Part shown: piece by piece, positions 11,252-23,402 of the stretch | How the letters are laid out: each line of letters opens with the position of its first letter | Position numbering within the stretch: the stretch's first letter is position 1 | Origin: Capitulum mitella | Taxonomy: Eukaryota > Arthropoda > Thecostraca > Pollicipedomorpha > Pollicipedidae | Direction of reading: 5' to 3' | NCBI GenBank assembly: GCA_030062745.1 | Contig: CP099843.1 | Coordinates: forward strand, 1,799,001-1,863,000 | DNA: 64,000 bases | Notes under the pieces: model-generated | What the model was told of the DNA's origin: nothing | Seen by the model: the letters and a program-made list of their open reading frames with translations, nothing else | Database searches by the model: none | Position numbers and translations under genes: made by a program

Positions 11252-13060
11252 ACAGAAAGGCACTGACGCACTGTAAATGAGGAACGGAGAAACGGACATA
11301 AACTTGCACAAAACATTCTAGTTCTGACCATTATGGCGCCATGGTCCGAATTATAGATGCGGCTTTCAGACGCGATTTGCACTATCATGGCTTTTATTTC
11401 TCCGGGACTGGCTTGCAGGATCACCAGGCATGTAATGATGGTAAGTCACCGCATGCCTGATGACCTGCATCATGAGGTATGTGCCAAGCATGAGGTCATG
11501 CATACCGAACGAGGTGCCGTGACTCGGTGAGCACGGCGTTGTCTCCCCATTCTGGCAAGGACGCGTTCAGGTCCCCGGCTCGGCGCTCGAATTTCGCCCG
11601 CGGGTCAGCTGGCAACTGGCCAGTGGCCATTGGAGGACTCTGCTGACCACCACAAGAACATTTCCCTTTGACAGCACGTTAAACCTCCTCAGATCTCGCC
11701 GTTACTTTGGATTCCGGGGTCGGGTGTGGGGGCCGGACTTCATGCATCAGTATCTGCATACACGGGTCCCGACCCCTAGCACTGAACTAACAAACCGTTC
11801 GACCGTATTATTGTTTTAAAAATGCAATGCATGCGTAATTTCACCCAAAGACTGGATCCTTTTGGTAACGATGTAGTTTTTCTTTACGGCTCAAATGTGC
11901 ATCTGGAAAAAAGGTTTTTCTAAATACAAAGAAACGGAAGCGATTTTTTGGGTTACCATTAACTTTTGATCAGAGACTTTTAAGGGGATCATGGGACAGA
12001 GCACTGCCTAATTTGAAGTGATAACTCAGGCTGGTCTCGGATTGCCTGTAGAAATGCTAAAAAAGACCAGAATGTTGATTTCAGGAAATAAATATAATGC
12101 CATTTGTCGTTTGCCAATGTCATTAACTATTACCATAGATCGGGTATTCTTGTACGTTCTGACGCTTTGGAAAGACTCGTGACATCGTTATTGACAGGTT
12201 TAGCAAATGAATCTGTGGTGCTGTGTGGGAATCCATCTATCGTCGTTTGAGAATCTGTCGATCGCGTTTGGAATGATGAAATTTGTCTGTCCAATGAATG
12301 AAGACTAGGATATTCGAGACAAAAAAAATGTTAACAGTTACTGGAAGGTAGCGAAACGTCTCCTTACTTGCCGGGCTAAGATTTCCTGTCACCGGACGTT
12401 CCTGATTTGTCCGTTTTAGGTTGTGTGCTGTGGAAAACAGTATGAGTAAAAAAAAACCGACTTCTGTGTCCAAAACAAGACATAAAGCCATTATGCGCCG
12501 TTATTCACGCTGAAGCGCTGAAAACGCTCGTGTCAATATCCGCTGGAGTCCGGCCTGACTCACAGCCCCATCATGCCAGGCAGTGATGTCACCACCCTTG
12601 GACCAGGCGGCAGTAATTCTCGTGCAACTTCTAAAAGCCCGCCTCCCTGTTCAAACAGACCATTTAATCAAAATGCCGCGGCCTAAAATTCGACCTTATA
12701 TTACCCGTTAATGGATTCCCGACGCATAATGGGCAAAGTTTTTGATCTGACGCTGACAAGCACTGGGATCTTTTCTGCTGCAAGTTCTCGGGCACTTAAT
12801 AGTGGCCGGACGAGCGCTAGGTGACCTCAGCTAATTAACATAACACTCGGACAGTTAATGTCAACTATTTTAGGAGCGGAAGCTGCGCTGCCCTGGCAGG
12901 CGGAATGGGTGCCACGCGCCGGTCGGCCTGCGGCACGTGCCACTCGTGCACCACTGTCGGGGCTGGCGCGCACGTGGCGGCCTCCTGCCGCGCCATAAAA
13001 TGATCCTAAGAAGCTCCGCACTGCGGCTATAGCTGAGCCAAGCGGTGGAATATACACCGC
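11252..13060. other. Non-coding stretch before the 45-bp array
   Basis: No gene is seen. CATGAGGTCATG-type words cluster at 11450-11510. GC content rises from about 12890 on the approach to the array. Short frames are not convincing. Confidence 0.45.
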
Positions 13061-13065
13061 CGGGC

Positions 13066-14107
13066 GGCCTGACTGGCGTGATCGGACCCCTCTTCCAGTA
13101 CCCCACAGTCGGCCTGACTGGCGTGATCGAACCCCTCTTCCAGTACCCCACAGTCGGCCTGACTGGCGTGATCGAACCCCTCTTCCAGTACCCCACAGTC
13201 GGCCTGACTGGCGTGATCGGACCCCTCTTCTAGTGCCTCACAGTCGGCCTGACTGGCGTGATCGGACCCCTCTTCTAGTGCCTCACAGTCGGCCTGACTG
13301 GCGTGATCGGACCCCTCTTCTAGTGCCTCACAGTCGGCCTGACTGGCGTGATCGGGCCCCTCTTCTAGTGCCCCACAGTCGGCCTGACTGGCGTGATTGG
13401 ACCCCTCTTCTAGTGCCTCACAGTCGGCCTGACTGGCGAGATCGGACCCCTCTTCTAGTGCCCGCAGTCGGCCTGACTGGCGTGATCGGACCCCTCCTCT
13501 AGTTCCCCACAGTCGACCTGACTGGCGTGATCGGACCCCTCCTCTAGTTCCCCACAGTCGACCTGACTGGCGTGATCGGACCGCTCTTCTGGTGCCCCAC
13601 AATGACTGGCGTGATCGGACCCCTCTTCTAGTGCCTCACAGTCGGCCTGACTGGCGTGATCGGACCCCTCTTCCAGTACCCCACAGTCGGCCTGACTGGC
13701 GTGATCGGACCCCTCTTCCAGTGCCCCACAGTCGGCCTGACTGGCGTGATCGGACCCCTCTTCTAGTGCCCCGCAGTCGGCCTGACTGGCGTGATCGGAC
13801 CCCTCCTCTAGTTCCCCACAGTCGACCTGACTGGCGTGATCGGACCGCTCTTCTGGTGCCCTGCAGTCGGCCCGACTGGCGTGATCGGACCGCTCTTCTG
13901 GTGCCCTGCAGTCGGCCCTGACTGGCGAGATCGGACCCCTCTTCTGGTGCCCCACAATGACTGGCGTGATCGGACCGCTCTTCTGGTGCCCCGCAGTCGG
14001 CCTGACTGGCGTGATCGGACCCCTCTTCTGGTGCCCCGCAGTCGGCATGACTGGCGTGATCGGACCGCTCTTCTGGTGCCACGCAGTCGGCCCGACTGGC
14101 GTGATCG
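13066..14107. repeat. 45-bp minisatellite, about 23 copies
   Basis: The unit of 45 bp carries the segments GGCCTGACTGGCGTGATCGG, ACCCCTCTTC and CCCACAGTC. Spacing between copies is exactly 45 through most of the array (13066, 13111, 13156 and so on). Two copies lack nine bases (near 13600 and 13965). Because 45 is divisible by three and the unit has few stops, 15-residue repeats can be read in several frames on both strands, with open frames of up to 197 codons. These are array shadows. Copy-to-copy differences are mainly CTAG/CTGG/CCAG and CACAG/CGCAG variants. Confidence 0.92.
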
Positions 14108-15178
14108 ACGCCGCTCCTACCGGCCCGCCTGACGTGCCAGGCTGCTGTTAATTAGATTCAACGACGGCAAACGCGGTGCAGGTGTCTGGACCCGTTATGT
14201 GTTATCGAGTCGAGGTGTGCCTGCAGGCGACTGCCAGACTGCCGATGCAGCCGACATTGTTCCAACAACCAGCCAGGTTCAAGTATCAGTCAACCAGTAC
14301 GACAGTGACGAGCTTCGGTTGGGCATGCATGGCACGGGCCAGCTCGACATCGAAAAACTGTCTGTTCACTACCCTGATATAATCATCGTCTCAGGGCGGC
14401 GTCAGCTGATTGAATGCATCACTCCAAAACGACGTAACCACATTCAGCTTCATCCAACTGCCTTCCTCCAATGCGCCGCTGTGGCCCGATGGATGAAAGA
14501 GCCGAAGACCAGAGTCCGGTTTGTGGGAGGCACATATTTCTGGTCCCAGAATCCGCTCCTGCGCCTGACCCGAAACCGGAAGGGTCAGCCGACCACGGGA
14601 CGGCGTGGCGCTGCACGCCACGATTATAATTTATACCTGCAAAATCCTCGCCGCGATCACAGACCCCCCACTACCACCTGCCAGTGGTGGCGTGCAGGTC
14701 ACCCCGTCTTGCGGCGCAAATCCCGAGCAGCTCATTTCCCGTGCCCTGGGCACCGCCGGTGTTCCGCCAGCCGGGGTCGCCCGAGGGCCGCAATCCGAGA
14801 CCCGCTAATTGCACCGACCCGCGGAGCGCCAGTTGGCCGGACAGGGCGCCGGTTCGGCCCCGCCGCGGCGCGCCGTGCCAGCCGCCCGCCGCGACGCCGC
14901 CAGCTGCAAGACACCTCTATTCCCCAAATTATAACGACCTGCCTAATGAGCTACCTGTATTTGATAATGAGCCGAGCCGGCCGGTAATTGTGGCGAGGAG
15001 CCGTCCCGGAGCCGTGGTCGGCTCGATTTACGGGCCGTCGGGTCACGCAACGGCCCGCCGAGCGGCGCCTGCCGGCCGTCGGGCGGTGCGGGCCACCCGT
15101 CCGGGCTGCCATCGCCTGGCACCGCGTCCAGCGACGGGTAGCGCTCGTCAGGGTGGCGCCAAATCACGCGATTTGTTG
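14108..15178. other. Non-coding, becoming a GC island from about 14640
   Basis: The first half is mixed composition without a recognised gene. The second half is CG-rich with AT words CTAATTG (14806), AATTATAACG (14928), CTAATGAG (14943) and GGTAATTG (14983). The 262-codon plus frame here has no family resemblance and a GC-driven R/P/A composition. Confidence 0.4.
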
Positions 15179-15179
15179 T

Positions 15180-15720
15180 TACGCGCCGAGATTGGAGGCT
15201 GCGTTGATTTCGTCGAGATGAATGCTGGCCCCGTGCTGGAAATCCTGAGGGATTTTGGTTTTCATGTGGATCTTAAGAAGTCCAATCTTTACGAAACCCC
15301 TTGCCCTGATTTTTGAGCCAGATGCAGGTGATCTCTTGTCCAAAGATATCTGATTTGTTTTCGTTGCATTGTGTTTGATTAGTGGCATATAATCCTCGGC
15401 AGATAGTAACGGTGGTGCTTATCACTTCAGCACTGTTTGACTTGTGCATGTTTCCCATGAAGTTTTCTATCTCCAGAGATGCCTGAGCACTCGACAATCC
15501 GGAACCAACACCCACGAAGATCACGTGATCAGAATTAATCCGACACTGAATGGTGGCATTTCACTACCTTCCAGTTCCCGGGAAGGACATTTTTGCTCCC
15601 CCTGTCTATATCGAAAACCAAAGGCCCGATTTCAATGATTCGAACGGATATTTATTGCTTAGCACCCTGAGGGCCTGGCATCCTCCATTTGTTGACTTCA
15701 AAGTCATTAGCGACGTCACA
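15180..15720 (+). pseudogene. Decayed DIRS-like retrotransposon (RT to RNase H region)
   Basis: The plus-strand translation near 15232-15316 gives a segment resembling the thumb side of DIRS-type reverse transcriptases: VLEILRDFGFHVDLKKSNL, with the GF...KS spacing. It is followed by a stop. About 150-250 bases further on, in other frames, come FP, EWW (15546-15554) and D-S-N-G (about 15639) motifs in the order expected before and within the RNase H domain. The frame changes and stops show a dead relic. The family assignment is by eye. A Ty3-like origin is the main alternative. Confidence 0.35.
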
Positions 15721-15953
15721 GATCAGGTCGGAGCCCCAAATTTGGCAGTATTTGCCGGGCGCTGCCGAAGCGCAATAGCAGGGTAATATTGATAGGAATA
15801 GTCGAGTTGACTGAGCCGCGGAAAGCCGTATTTTGACAGGAAATGACCCGAGTCACAAAAACCCCGAGTCGCCTCAGTCACTAGGTCAAATTGGATCATG
15901 ACCTGGCCTTTGACCTTTTACATGTTACAGGTGTAGAAACCCACGAACAGTTA

Positions 15954-16110
15954 AACAACGGGCCGTTGTTTGTCTATGTTTGCAAAACTTTTGTCAATAG
16001 GTTTGTCAGTTTAATCTATTGACAAACAAACATGATGTATGCACATAGAAATCACATAGACAAACAACGGGCCGTTGTTTGTCTATGTTTGCAAAACTTT
16101 TATCAATAGG
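15954..16110. repeat. Direct and palindromic repeat block (AACAACGGGCCGTTGTT)
   Basis: A 48-base sequence at 15954-16001 recurs at 16063-16110 with one mismatch (109 bp apart). The second copy sits in a 35-base perfect palindrome at 16054-16088, with arms ACATAGACAAACAACGG around a central G. A second hairpin, TTGTCAATAG (15991-16000) with CTATTGACAA (16016-16025), lies between them. This looks like a small foldback element or a rearranged inverted-repeat insertion. Confidence 0.85.
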
Positions 16111-16757
16111 ATTAAATCTGTCTCACAGATGAGACCAAATCGACCATGCTCAGAGCTAGCAAATGGCCAACTCCAGCCTCAGCTTAGGCCGCTTATGGCT
16201 GGGGCAGCGTGATACTTGGTCTTCGTATCATCCCTGATGGGCTTCTTGCAAGTAATGTGAAACGGGAAAATACACCGCTCAAAAAGATATCGACCTGTTT
16301 GCGGTACCACAAGACATCTTCTAAAGTTCAGTCTATAAAGTCATATGACGTCATTTATGGCGAATCGGTTAAATGGTTCGTTTGCTTCTGTCGTTCGCTC
16401 AAGTAGTTCCGAAAAAACAAAACAGAGGCGAAAAATGCGCCAGTTACGCGCAGGTCAAGCGAGTCCATGGATTTCACATGTTTTCAGGGTTAGGAGATGG
16501 GAACAAGTAGCATATTGATACCAGAGACGTCCCGTTTTCTGCGCCTAGTGGCTTCACTTTCTAAAAAATGGTATCGCACCCTTAGGGTATTAACAATGGT
16601 TTACCAAATCTGTTCCCCTGTTTACTTTGGCAGACCTGGACGCCGGATTTCGGAACAGAAAGGAGGGCACGGCTAAGACAGCCAGCGCCGCCTCGTCCCC
16701 AGAAAGAGGCTGCCCGAGTCTCTCGGAACCGCCACCTCTTTCGAGCCGTACCCGACT
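16111..16757. other. Non-coding spacer
   Basis: No gene or repeat family recognised. Composition is mixed, with only short frames. Confidence 0.4.
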
Positions 16758-16786
16758 GGATCTGGATCTGGATCTGGATCTGGATC
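16758..16786. repeat. (GGATCT)n microsatellite
   Basis: Four complete GGATCT units plus GGATC in perfect register. Confidence 0.95.
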
Positions 16787-16799
16787 AACCCCTCTGAGC

Positions 16800-17290
16800 C
16801 CTAACACCCGCATGTTCGGGCGCAAGCGAGGGTTGCGGAGACACCTCCCACAGCGGGCGGGGACGGGCAGGCATGCCTGGCGCCTCCATCAATCGCCATG
16901 GCTCAGTCGGCTCCAATATGACCGGACGAATGGTTTCATTTTCCGCTATCGACCCCTGCCGGCGTGGCCGCCGCTCCGATCTGTTGTCGGCCGCCGACGC
17001 CGGCCAGCGACCGCGTCGCGCCGTCCGGACCCGCACCTCCGCGCCGCCTCTGTCCGAGCGGGCGGCGCGCCGTATTTTTCCTAGATGGCGGTGGCCGGCC
17101 GGCAGCCGGCTGCATATTCTTAATTGGCGCGGCCCGTTCTTTGAGCCTTTGACAGCGGCCGGCATTAACAAGGGCGGCCATTACTGCGGAGGCGGCCACG
17201 TCCGCAGCTGCAGCGGCCGGTCAGCAGAGGCAGCCACGTCCGCAGCTATAGCGGCCGGTCAGCAGAGGCGACCACGTCCGCAGCTTTAGG
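16800..17290. other. GC-rich island with a short repeat of about 38 bp
   Basis: CG-dense sequence. From about 17190 the block CCACGTCCGCAGCT followed by GCGGCCGGTCAGCAGAGGC occurs nearly three times at a spacing of about 38 bp. The island leads directly into the 31-bp array, which shares the GTCAGCAGAGG core, so the two arrays may have a common origin. Confidence 0.5.
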
Positions 17291-17314
17291 AGCTAGTCAG
17301 TAGAGAGGGGGATG

Positions 17315-17580
17315 GACGGACTTCCAGTCAGCAGAGGTGGGAACAGACGGACTTCCAGTCAGCAGAGGTGGGAACAGACGGACGTCCAGTCAGCAGAGGT
17401 GGGAACAGACGGACTTCCAGTCAGCAGAGGTGGGAACAGACGGACCCCAGTCAGCAGAGGTGGGGAAAGACTGATCTCCAGTCATCAGAGGTGGGGTCAG
17501 ACGGACCTCCATTCAGGAGAGATAGGGACAGACGGACCTCTCGTCAGCAGAGACGGGAACAGACAGGCCTTCAGTCCGTC
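17315..17580. repeat. 31-bp minisatellite, about 8 copies
   Basis: The unit starts GACGGACTTCCAGTCAGCAG, followed by AGGTGGGAACA, with exact 31-bp spacing between the first copies (17315, 17346). Later copies diverge. Since 31 is not divisible by three, the reading frame rotates, so the 100-115 codon frames across it have no coding meaning. Confidence 0.9.
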
Positions 17581-17599
17581 TGTCAGCAGCAGGGCAAAT

Positions 17600-18255
17600 G
17601 GGCTGGCGAACAGCGGAAACTGAAAAATCTGCAGCGGAAGTCAAACCATGGTCGACATCGTCTAACGCACTATAAAGATGCAGGATTCATATTTTCGAAG
17701 ATTTCCACACCTTAAAAAGTATCTGCATGCCGCTGGCTTTCGCACTTCAATTTTACACAGTCATTTTGTATTGTTTTTCATCCCGCATTCAGCACGGCTC
17801 AGTCTCAGCTTTGCAGTTGATGGTGACAGCGGGTTGAAATCTCCCCTGTTTACGGCCTAGCCTTCCTCCAGGGGCTGATTTAAAGGAGAATTTCGACCCT
17901 CCTACTTCATGAAACTGAGCAAGAATAACACAAGTATGGGGTCGTATGGACCAAACATCCACGGTGATTTGGAGTCCCCAAGAGGATGGTTGAGTGGACA
18001 TGAATATGAACCCCCAATCCCGTGTAAAAGCTACATTTCTGGAAACTCACACACCTATTCCTTTTAAAGGCTCCTTTATCTGACGTATTTAACCGAAAGC
18101 ACCCGACCCACCTGCCGGCAAAACGGCTGCAGTCTACACACCTACGGGGCGAATATTTCATCTATGAAAACCTCGTGGCTTTGGTCTGCAGCCTGACAAT
18201 GCCACCCCCGCTGGGTCTGAAATCCATCCGTATCATGGCCCGGCAAGACGCGTCA
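17600..18255. other. Non-coding spacer
   Basis: No gene, RNA or repeat recognised. Confidence 0.45.
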
Positions 18256-18259
18256 GTTT

Positions 18260-18530
18260 CCCGACCGCCGCGCCTTTGTAATTTCAGCAACTTTGAAAAC
18301 GCCTCCGCGCCGTCGGAGCTTGACACCAAATCGTTGGCGGCCGCCTTAGTACCTCGGTCGTCCGCTGCGCGGCGCTGGCGGCGGGAACCGCGGCGCTCAT
18401 CAGCTGGCGGTAAACAGTCGCGGCTGGGAGGCGAGTGTGGGGGGTTCCCGCCTGCGGCGATCCAGCGCGGACTTCGGAACTGTTCGTCAACCAAAGCAGC
18501 ACGTCGCCTGAACGTCCACAAGAGCGCAGC
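18260..18530. other. Short GC-rich island
   Basis: CG-dense block with open frames on both strands that reflect composition. No domain or splice-flanked exon stood out. Confidence 0.4.
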
Positions 18531-19555
18531 ATCTGTTGTCCGGAGTCTGGCAGAATCTGAGCACCCCTTTTCTCAGGTATGGCAGATTCATCCTCGATTG
18601 CCACTGCATCTCGGCAGGAAGGCTACAGATCTTTCAGTTATGCCCAGCGCGTTCTTTTTTCAGGTTCAAGCCAGAAAATGCTTTAGGCATGGCTGGAAAT
18701 GTGAGTTGTTACCACATCGCGTCGCCATGCCATTGCAAGTGCCATTTTCTCACAGGTCATGGGCTTAGCGGAAGGCTCATTGAATTCAGCTTTGTAGGCA
18801 CAATTCAAACGGCCAAGCAGAGCTAGTCGAGTTGCAAGCCAGCCGTCGGCCCAGGATGACTGACGGAGAGAGGGGGATGGTGACTAGACTGTAATTATCA
18901 CTCAGCTGATTGGCTACAAGGGCGTAAGCAGGATTTTAGCCAGGGAAATACTTTCCCAAAAGAGGCACTAGTGGAGCCAAAAACTCCTGAACGCATGTCA
19001 GGGGCGCGTCATGCACCGAACAAATATATCTGGAGTGTCAGTGATGGGCGCCAACATGGGAGGGGAAGGAGCGCGGACACTGACCTGAAGTAAAGAAATA
19101 TTGGGAAAACGGGGCTGCGGTAAAAATGGAGGCAATTCTTTGGATACAGCACGTGGATATTGTGTGCTGTACTGCACATACAAATCGAAGCAGCATTGGT
19201 GACATGAGTTCTGCTCCTTTTCCGGTGATGTCACTGTTTTAGATGGACTTAGCCGTCCGCTCATGCAGCGTGTTGGAAACTCCAAATCATTGGGTGCTCG
19301 CTCGAGTCTTATGTTAAAATCGGAAGTCTTCGGACGTCCACACATTGTTGGAGATAATGTAACGCCCCCAACCCCCTTCCAAAACAAAAGTACATCACTG
19401 TCATTCCCTATACATACGCTGAAAGTATCTGAAATTGGCGTGAGGCTTTTCTTCAATGCTGGCCGAATTTTATGTGTACCTTTCTGCTCGTTCCTCCGTT
19501 ACACGCTTGCGAAAACGGCCGCGAACATTTCGGCCCTTTTCTCGGGGTCGCTGGC
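18531..19555. other. Non-coding stretch with a possible solo hAT-like end
   Basis: Mixed composition and no gene. Near 18918 the text CAAGGGCGTAAGCAGGATTT resembles the hAT-like termini found elsewhere in the window, but no matching right end was found, so it is not called as an element. Confidence 0.3.
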
Positions 19556-19559
19556 TGTT

Positions 19560-20290
19560 TAACCACAGCACCCCGGTCCCCGGAGACCGGACGTCGACGT
19601 CCCAGCTCGGCCGTGTCTGAGCTCCGCGGGCCGGCGGCGGCCGCCGGAGCCCTCTCCACGCCTGGCGGGAGCACCACTCGGCCGTCGACGATCCGGGGCA
19701 GGCTGCCACCTCTGCCCGACCCAGACCTGAGCCGCGCCCCGTCCACGGAGCCCGGGACGAAACCTGACGCGCTCCTCACGCCGCGCTCCTCCCACCAGCC
19801 GATGGTACAGAGACGTCGAGCATGGGCGGTACGGCAGAGGGTCCGCGGGCGCGCCGCCTGCTGCCGAATTTTACGCCTCGCGCATGGGAATCGCATGAGA
19901 GAAGGCGCCATTTCACGTGGCCGTTTGCCGCGCCGTTTGATGGGTGACGGCGCCCCGGCCGCTGGCGGTTGACGGTTCACTCCGAGGCGGGATACGGACC
20001 TGGTCTCTGGCCGCGTGCCGTCAGCTGGTTCCGGCGGCGCCCGCCGCGTGCCTGCGCCCACTGGTGTCCTGTGAGCTGTGTTTGCGGCGGTGAGGAATGG
20101 CTGCGCTGGCGGGCTCGTTGCGGGCTGCGGGCCGCAGACGACGCTCGGGGAATGGTTCGGCGGGCGTCAGCCGCGGTGTAATGTGATCGCCGCCCGGGCC
20201 CGGCTGTTGGGCCCACGTGGGACGGACGCTTTACCTGCGGTGGGCGCACTTTGGACCTCGTTTGGCCGGATCCAGTGACAGATTGCGCAG
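19560..20290. other. GC-rich CpG island
   Basis: Dense CG sequence. Several frames of 130-200 codons overlap on both strands and none resembles a known domain. Compared with other islands it has few TAAT words. Confidence 0.45.
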
Positions 20291-22905
20291 TTCCTGTCAC
20301 CCTCTTCGTGACCTCTGAACGAGATCGGAGGCTCCGTAAAACTGCCATTGCTGGAAACAATGTGTGATCCATTCAGGTCGTATAGTGTCGCAGGCGTAAA
20401 TGTAACATACGATGTTACTGATATTCAGCCTAAGGTACGAACGCCTCCACCCCTGCATCGTAGTAACGCGCTGCAGCCTCTGATTGACGTGCAGCCGTTG
20501 GACGGTTTGGCTCACAGGTTCTGTGTAGGCCTTCTGAACTCATCTCATGAGATCACGTTTAGCAGGAACCTGCAGTGATGGGACGATTTGTGGCCTTGTT
20601 TATTATGTCCGTTGGGCATGCATCCGTTCTTTTCGAGGTTTGTTACCGTTGTTGTTTTTAGCTCGCAGATGATATCGCGGGTGTCACGACATTGTGGGTG
20701 TCCGCTCGCATCACCCCGCATGGCTTGGTAGCGTTAAGCTTCAAAAACTGCACTTGAATGAAGTCTTGAAGTAACAGAAAAACAATCTTTAAGCGCCGAA
20801 GCCTCCAGGAAGACCGAGCCTGTTAGAAACTGGAAAGCTGTCCCAGCGGTGGCTATCAGCTTTGCCTGTGATCGCCGCGGCTTTTGGTCGTTACGTCTGG
20901 TAGCGGATGCGACGACTCGTTCTCCACGCCGCCGGCATGCGAGAACCGACTCCGCACGGCTAACGTCCAATCTCGGCATTTTCCGCCGCTGCAAGCGCAG
21001 GTCGTCGCGGCGCATCAGAGGCCACTGTCCCGGAGACGAGCCGCTCCGTCGTGCAGGTGCAACATGCACTGTCCATTTGTGCCTGGCGCCGGCGACTGGG
21101 CCGGCCTGTTAAACCGCTCACGCTGCCATAGAGTTCGCCAGCCGACTCTGGCCGTTGCGTATGGATCTCTCGGAACACGGGATGCGGTGCTTACAGCTTA
21201 CCGCCGGTACGTTGAGCCGTGCCACGTCTAGGTTTATCAGGCATATCCATGGGATTGAGTTGACTCACGAGTCATGTTGTAGCCCGAAAGTGTGGCATAA
21301 GCATCAACGTGGGCTAACAATGTGGACAGTGAGACACTGATCCGTCCCCTGTCATTCGAGAAAGCTGTGATCCAAGGAATTTTGATAACCAGTATTCTGC
21401 GCACCAGTGCACAGAAGACCTGTGCATTCCAGCCTAGATATTTCAAAGTGCGAAGTTGCAAACGCCCACAAATTACTTTCGAGAACACCAACTAACGTGA
21501 CCCATAGCTGACTTGGTTCCTCGCGCTGGCGTAAATTCCGCGACCGACGTGACCTCCTTCCAGGAAAACGCGTTGTTTTTTGGCGTTGAAGAACACCGGA
21601 CATGTGCTCCAGAAGCATCTTATACTCCTAAAGTTTCATTTTGTGTCTCCATGAGAAAGCTACGGTGTAACCATATTGTCAGATTTCTAACTCTGCTACT
21701 AGGTGACTGTCTCCATTAAGAAGCAGGCATGATATCATGACTGAATTTCACCAAGAATCATAACTGAAACCAGCCCTTCGCAAGATTTTGTACTCCGAAA
21801 TAAAAATTACACTCTGACCCAAGGACAAAAACCAAGTTTCCAACCCTGCTCCTTTTCCGCTGACACGACGTCTCCGACTGACGTGGCTGTCGAGCAGCCG
21901 TAACCACTCCTCGCTGACGTCGTCCCCGCGTCCGACGTGACGACCGCGCCTGACGCTGCTCCCTCATCTGATGTCACTGCAGTGGTCGTCAGTTGCAGCC
22001 CTGTGGCTGGCGTCGCGGCCCGACGCCGTTTTTTCTCTCTGAAGCGGCCTCACTCGGCCAGATTGTCATCTGACGCCGAGAGCAGTCATAAAAATGATGA
22101 GATAACTATGACCAGGGGCCGTTCGGCCGGCTCATTCAATTTGTTGGAAATCGTTCCCGGACATCCGACACAGGACAAATGTCTCCCCGAGCGGTCGCCG
22201 CGGCCAGTTGGCGCGCTCGGCCCTGTTCCCCTCACCCGGGCCGGACGGCAGCGCGGCGCCGGCCGGCCCGGGCCGACGGCGGCCACTTCGCACGCTCCGC
22301 TCTGTCTTCTTTGCTCGGTTTGCTTTGTCCTTGAAAATATTTGCGCTCAGAGATGGCGATAAAGACAAATGCTATGCGTTTAATTCGCCGTGGTTGTATT
22401 GGTTTATTCCATACTTTAATGGCAGTTGCTGAAGAAAAACGCTGTTATTTGGTACAAAAACGGCAACATGGTCGTGGGGGTGGTGCATAGTTCTAACTGA
22501 GTATTGTTTAACTGGCCACACGTTGGAGCTGTGCGCCATGTTGTCATATGGCTGTTGCAACTTTGTGACATTTATGCCAACTCAGTAAGTCGTGGATTGG
22601 CGCAAGGAAGTCGAAAATCGGCGGGGAATTTTTGAAGTTTGAAGCATTTGAAGTCGAATAAACATGAAAAAAAACAGCGGTTGTCGCAGACAAATAGAAA
22701 GTTTGCGAGAGGACAAGCGTTCTGGGCAAGATAACCGTTTCAACATTATCAACCAGCATCATTCAGAGATAACTCAGGATGGTGGATGCACCAAGACCAA
22801 AACTTGGGTCAGTGAATGTCAAGATCACCGAAGGCCAAGGTCAACCAGTTTGTGATCTGACCCAGATTTGCACCCTGTTGATTTGCGTAAAATATATATA
22901 TCCAA
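20291..22905. other. Mixed non-coding DNA
   Basis: AT-rich and moderately GC-rich blocks (GC-rich at 20930-21120 and 22190-22300). No gene, RNA gene or tandem array recognised. The 21352-21618 minus-strand frame has ordinary composition but no recognisable family. Confidence 0.4.
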
Positions 22906-22915
22906 AAAAGCCAAG

Positions 22916-22957
22916 TATATATATATGATGATGATGATGATGTAAGTTGTAATAGAA

Positions 22958-22992
<35 letters not shown>

Positions 22993-23010
22993 GAGGAAGG
23001 AAGGAGAGGG
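22916..23010. repeat. Compound microsatellite (TA, GAT, GA)
   Basis: (TA)n at 22916-22926, then about five to six GAT triplets to 22942, then (GA)n at 22958-22993 followed by GGAA-rich purine sequence. Confidence 0.95.
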
Positions 23011-23082
23011 ATTTCGCTCACCACGGGATGCTGATGTGGCTTGAGTGTGAAGAAGGGCGCTGAACGCGTCATTTAACGGACG

Positions 23083-23085
<3 letters not shown>

Positions 23086-23132
<47 letters not shown>
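23086..23132. repeat. (TA)n microsatellite, left of the MITE insertion
   Basis: About 23 alternating A-T dinucleotides. It appears to be one tract split by the hAT-like MITE that follows. Confidence 0.95.
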
Positions 23133-23134
<2 letters not shown>

Positions 23135-23137
<3 letters not shown>

Positions 23138-23399
23138 GGATGTAGCCAAGGGGGCCATGGGGGCCATGCCCCCCCCCCCGAGCCAAGCGGTCTGCACTAG
23201 ATACGTGGCGATTTCGCATGGATACGTAATAGTGATCATATATATGTTGCAAAAGCCAACATTATAGGTTTTCCTGTGCATTCAATATGAGATAAATTGA
23301 CTAAAATTGATGTTTTTCTTGTAAATTTCGTCATATGCCTCTGGCATATGACAAAACGCGACATTTGCCCCCCCCCCGAGGAAAATCCTGGCTACGTGC

Positions 23400-23402
<3 letters not shown>
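23135..23402 (+). mobile_element. hAT-like MITE, copy b, inside a TA microsatellite
   Basis: Terminal inverted repeats are CAGGGATGTAGCC (left) and CAGGCACGTAGCC (right end read inward), 11 of 13 identical. Flanking octamers TATATACA and TATATATA agree at 7 of 8, consistent with an 8-bp hAT target duplication but weak because the target is itself a TA repeat. G/C runs follow both termini. A perfect 10-bp inverted repeat lies inside at 23330-23352. Its left half is clearly homologous to the reverse complement of 54955-55129. At 268 bp and with no coding frame it is non-autonomous. Confidence 0.75.

Noticed and set aside
14199..14987. 262-codon plus frame
   Set aside because: Runs into a GC island. 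Arginine- and proline-rich, no family resemblance, no splice or start support.
18917..19365. Possible further hAT-like MITE
   Set aside because: Only a left-type end (CAAGGGCGTAAGCAGG) is credible. The proposed right end near 19360 does not match it.
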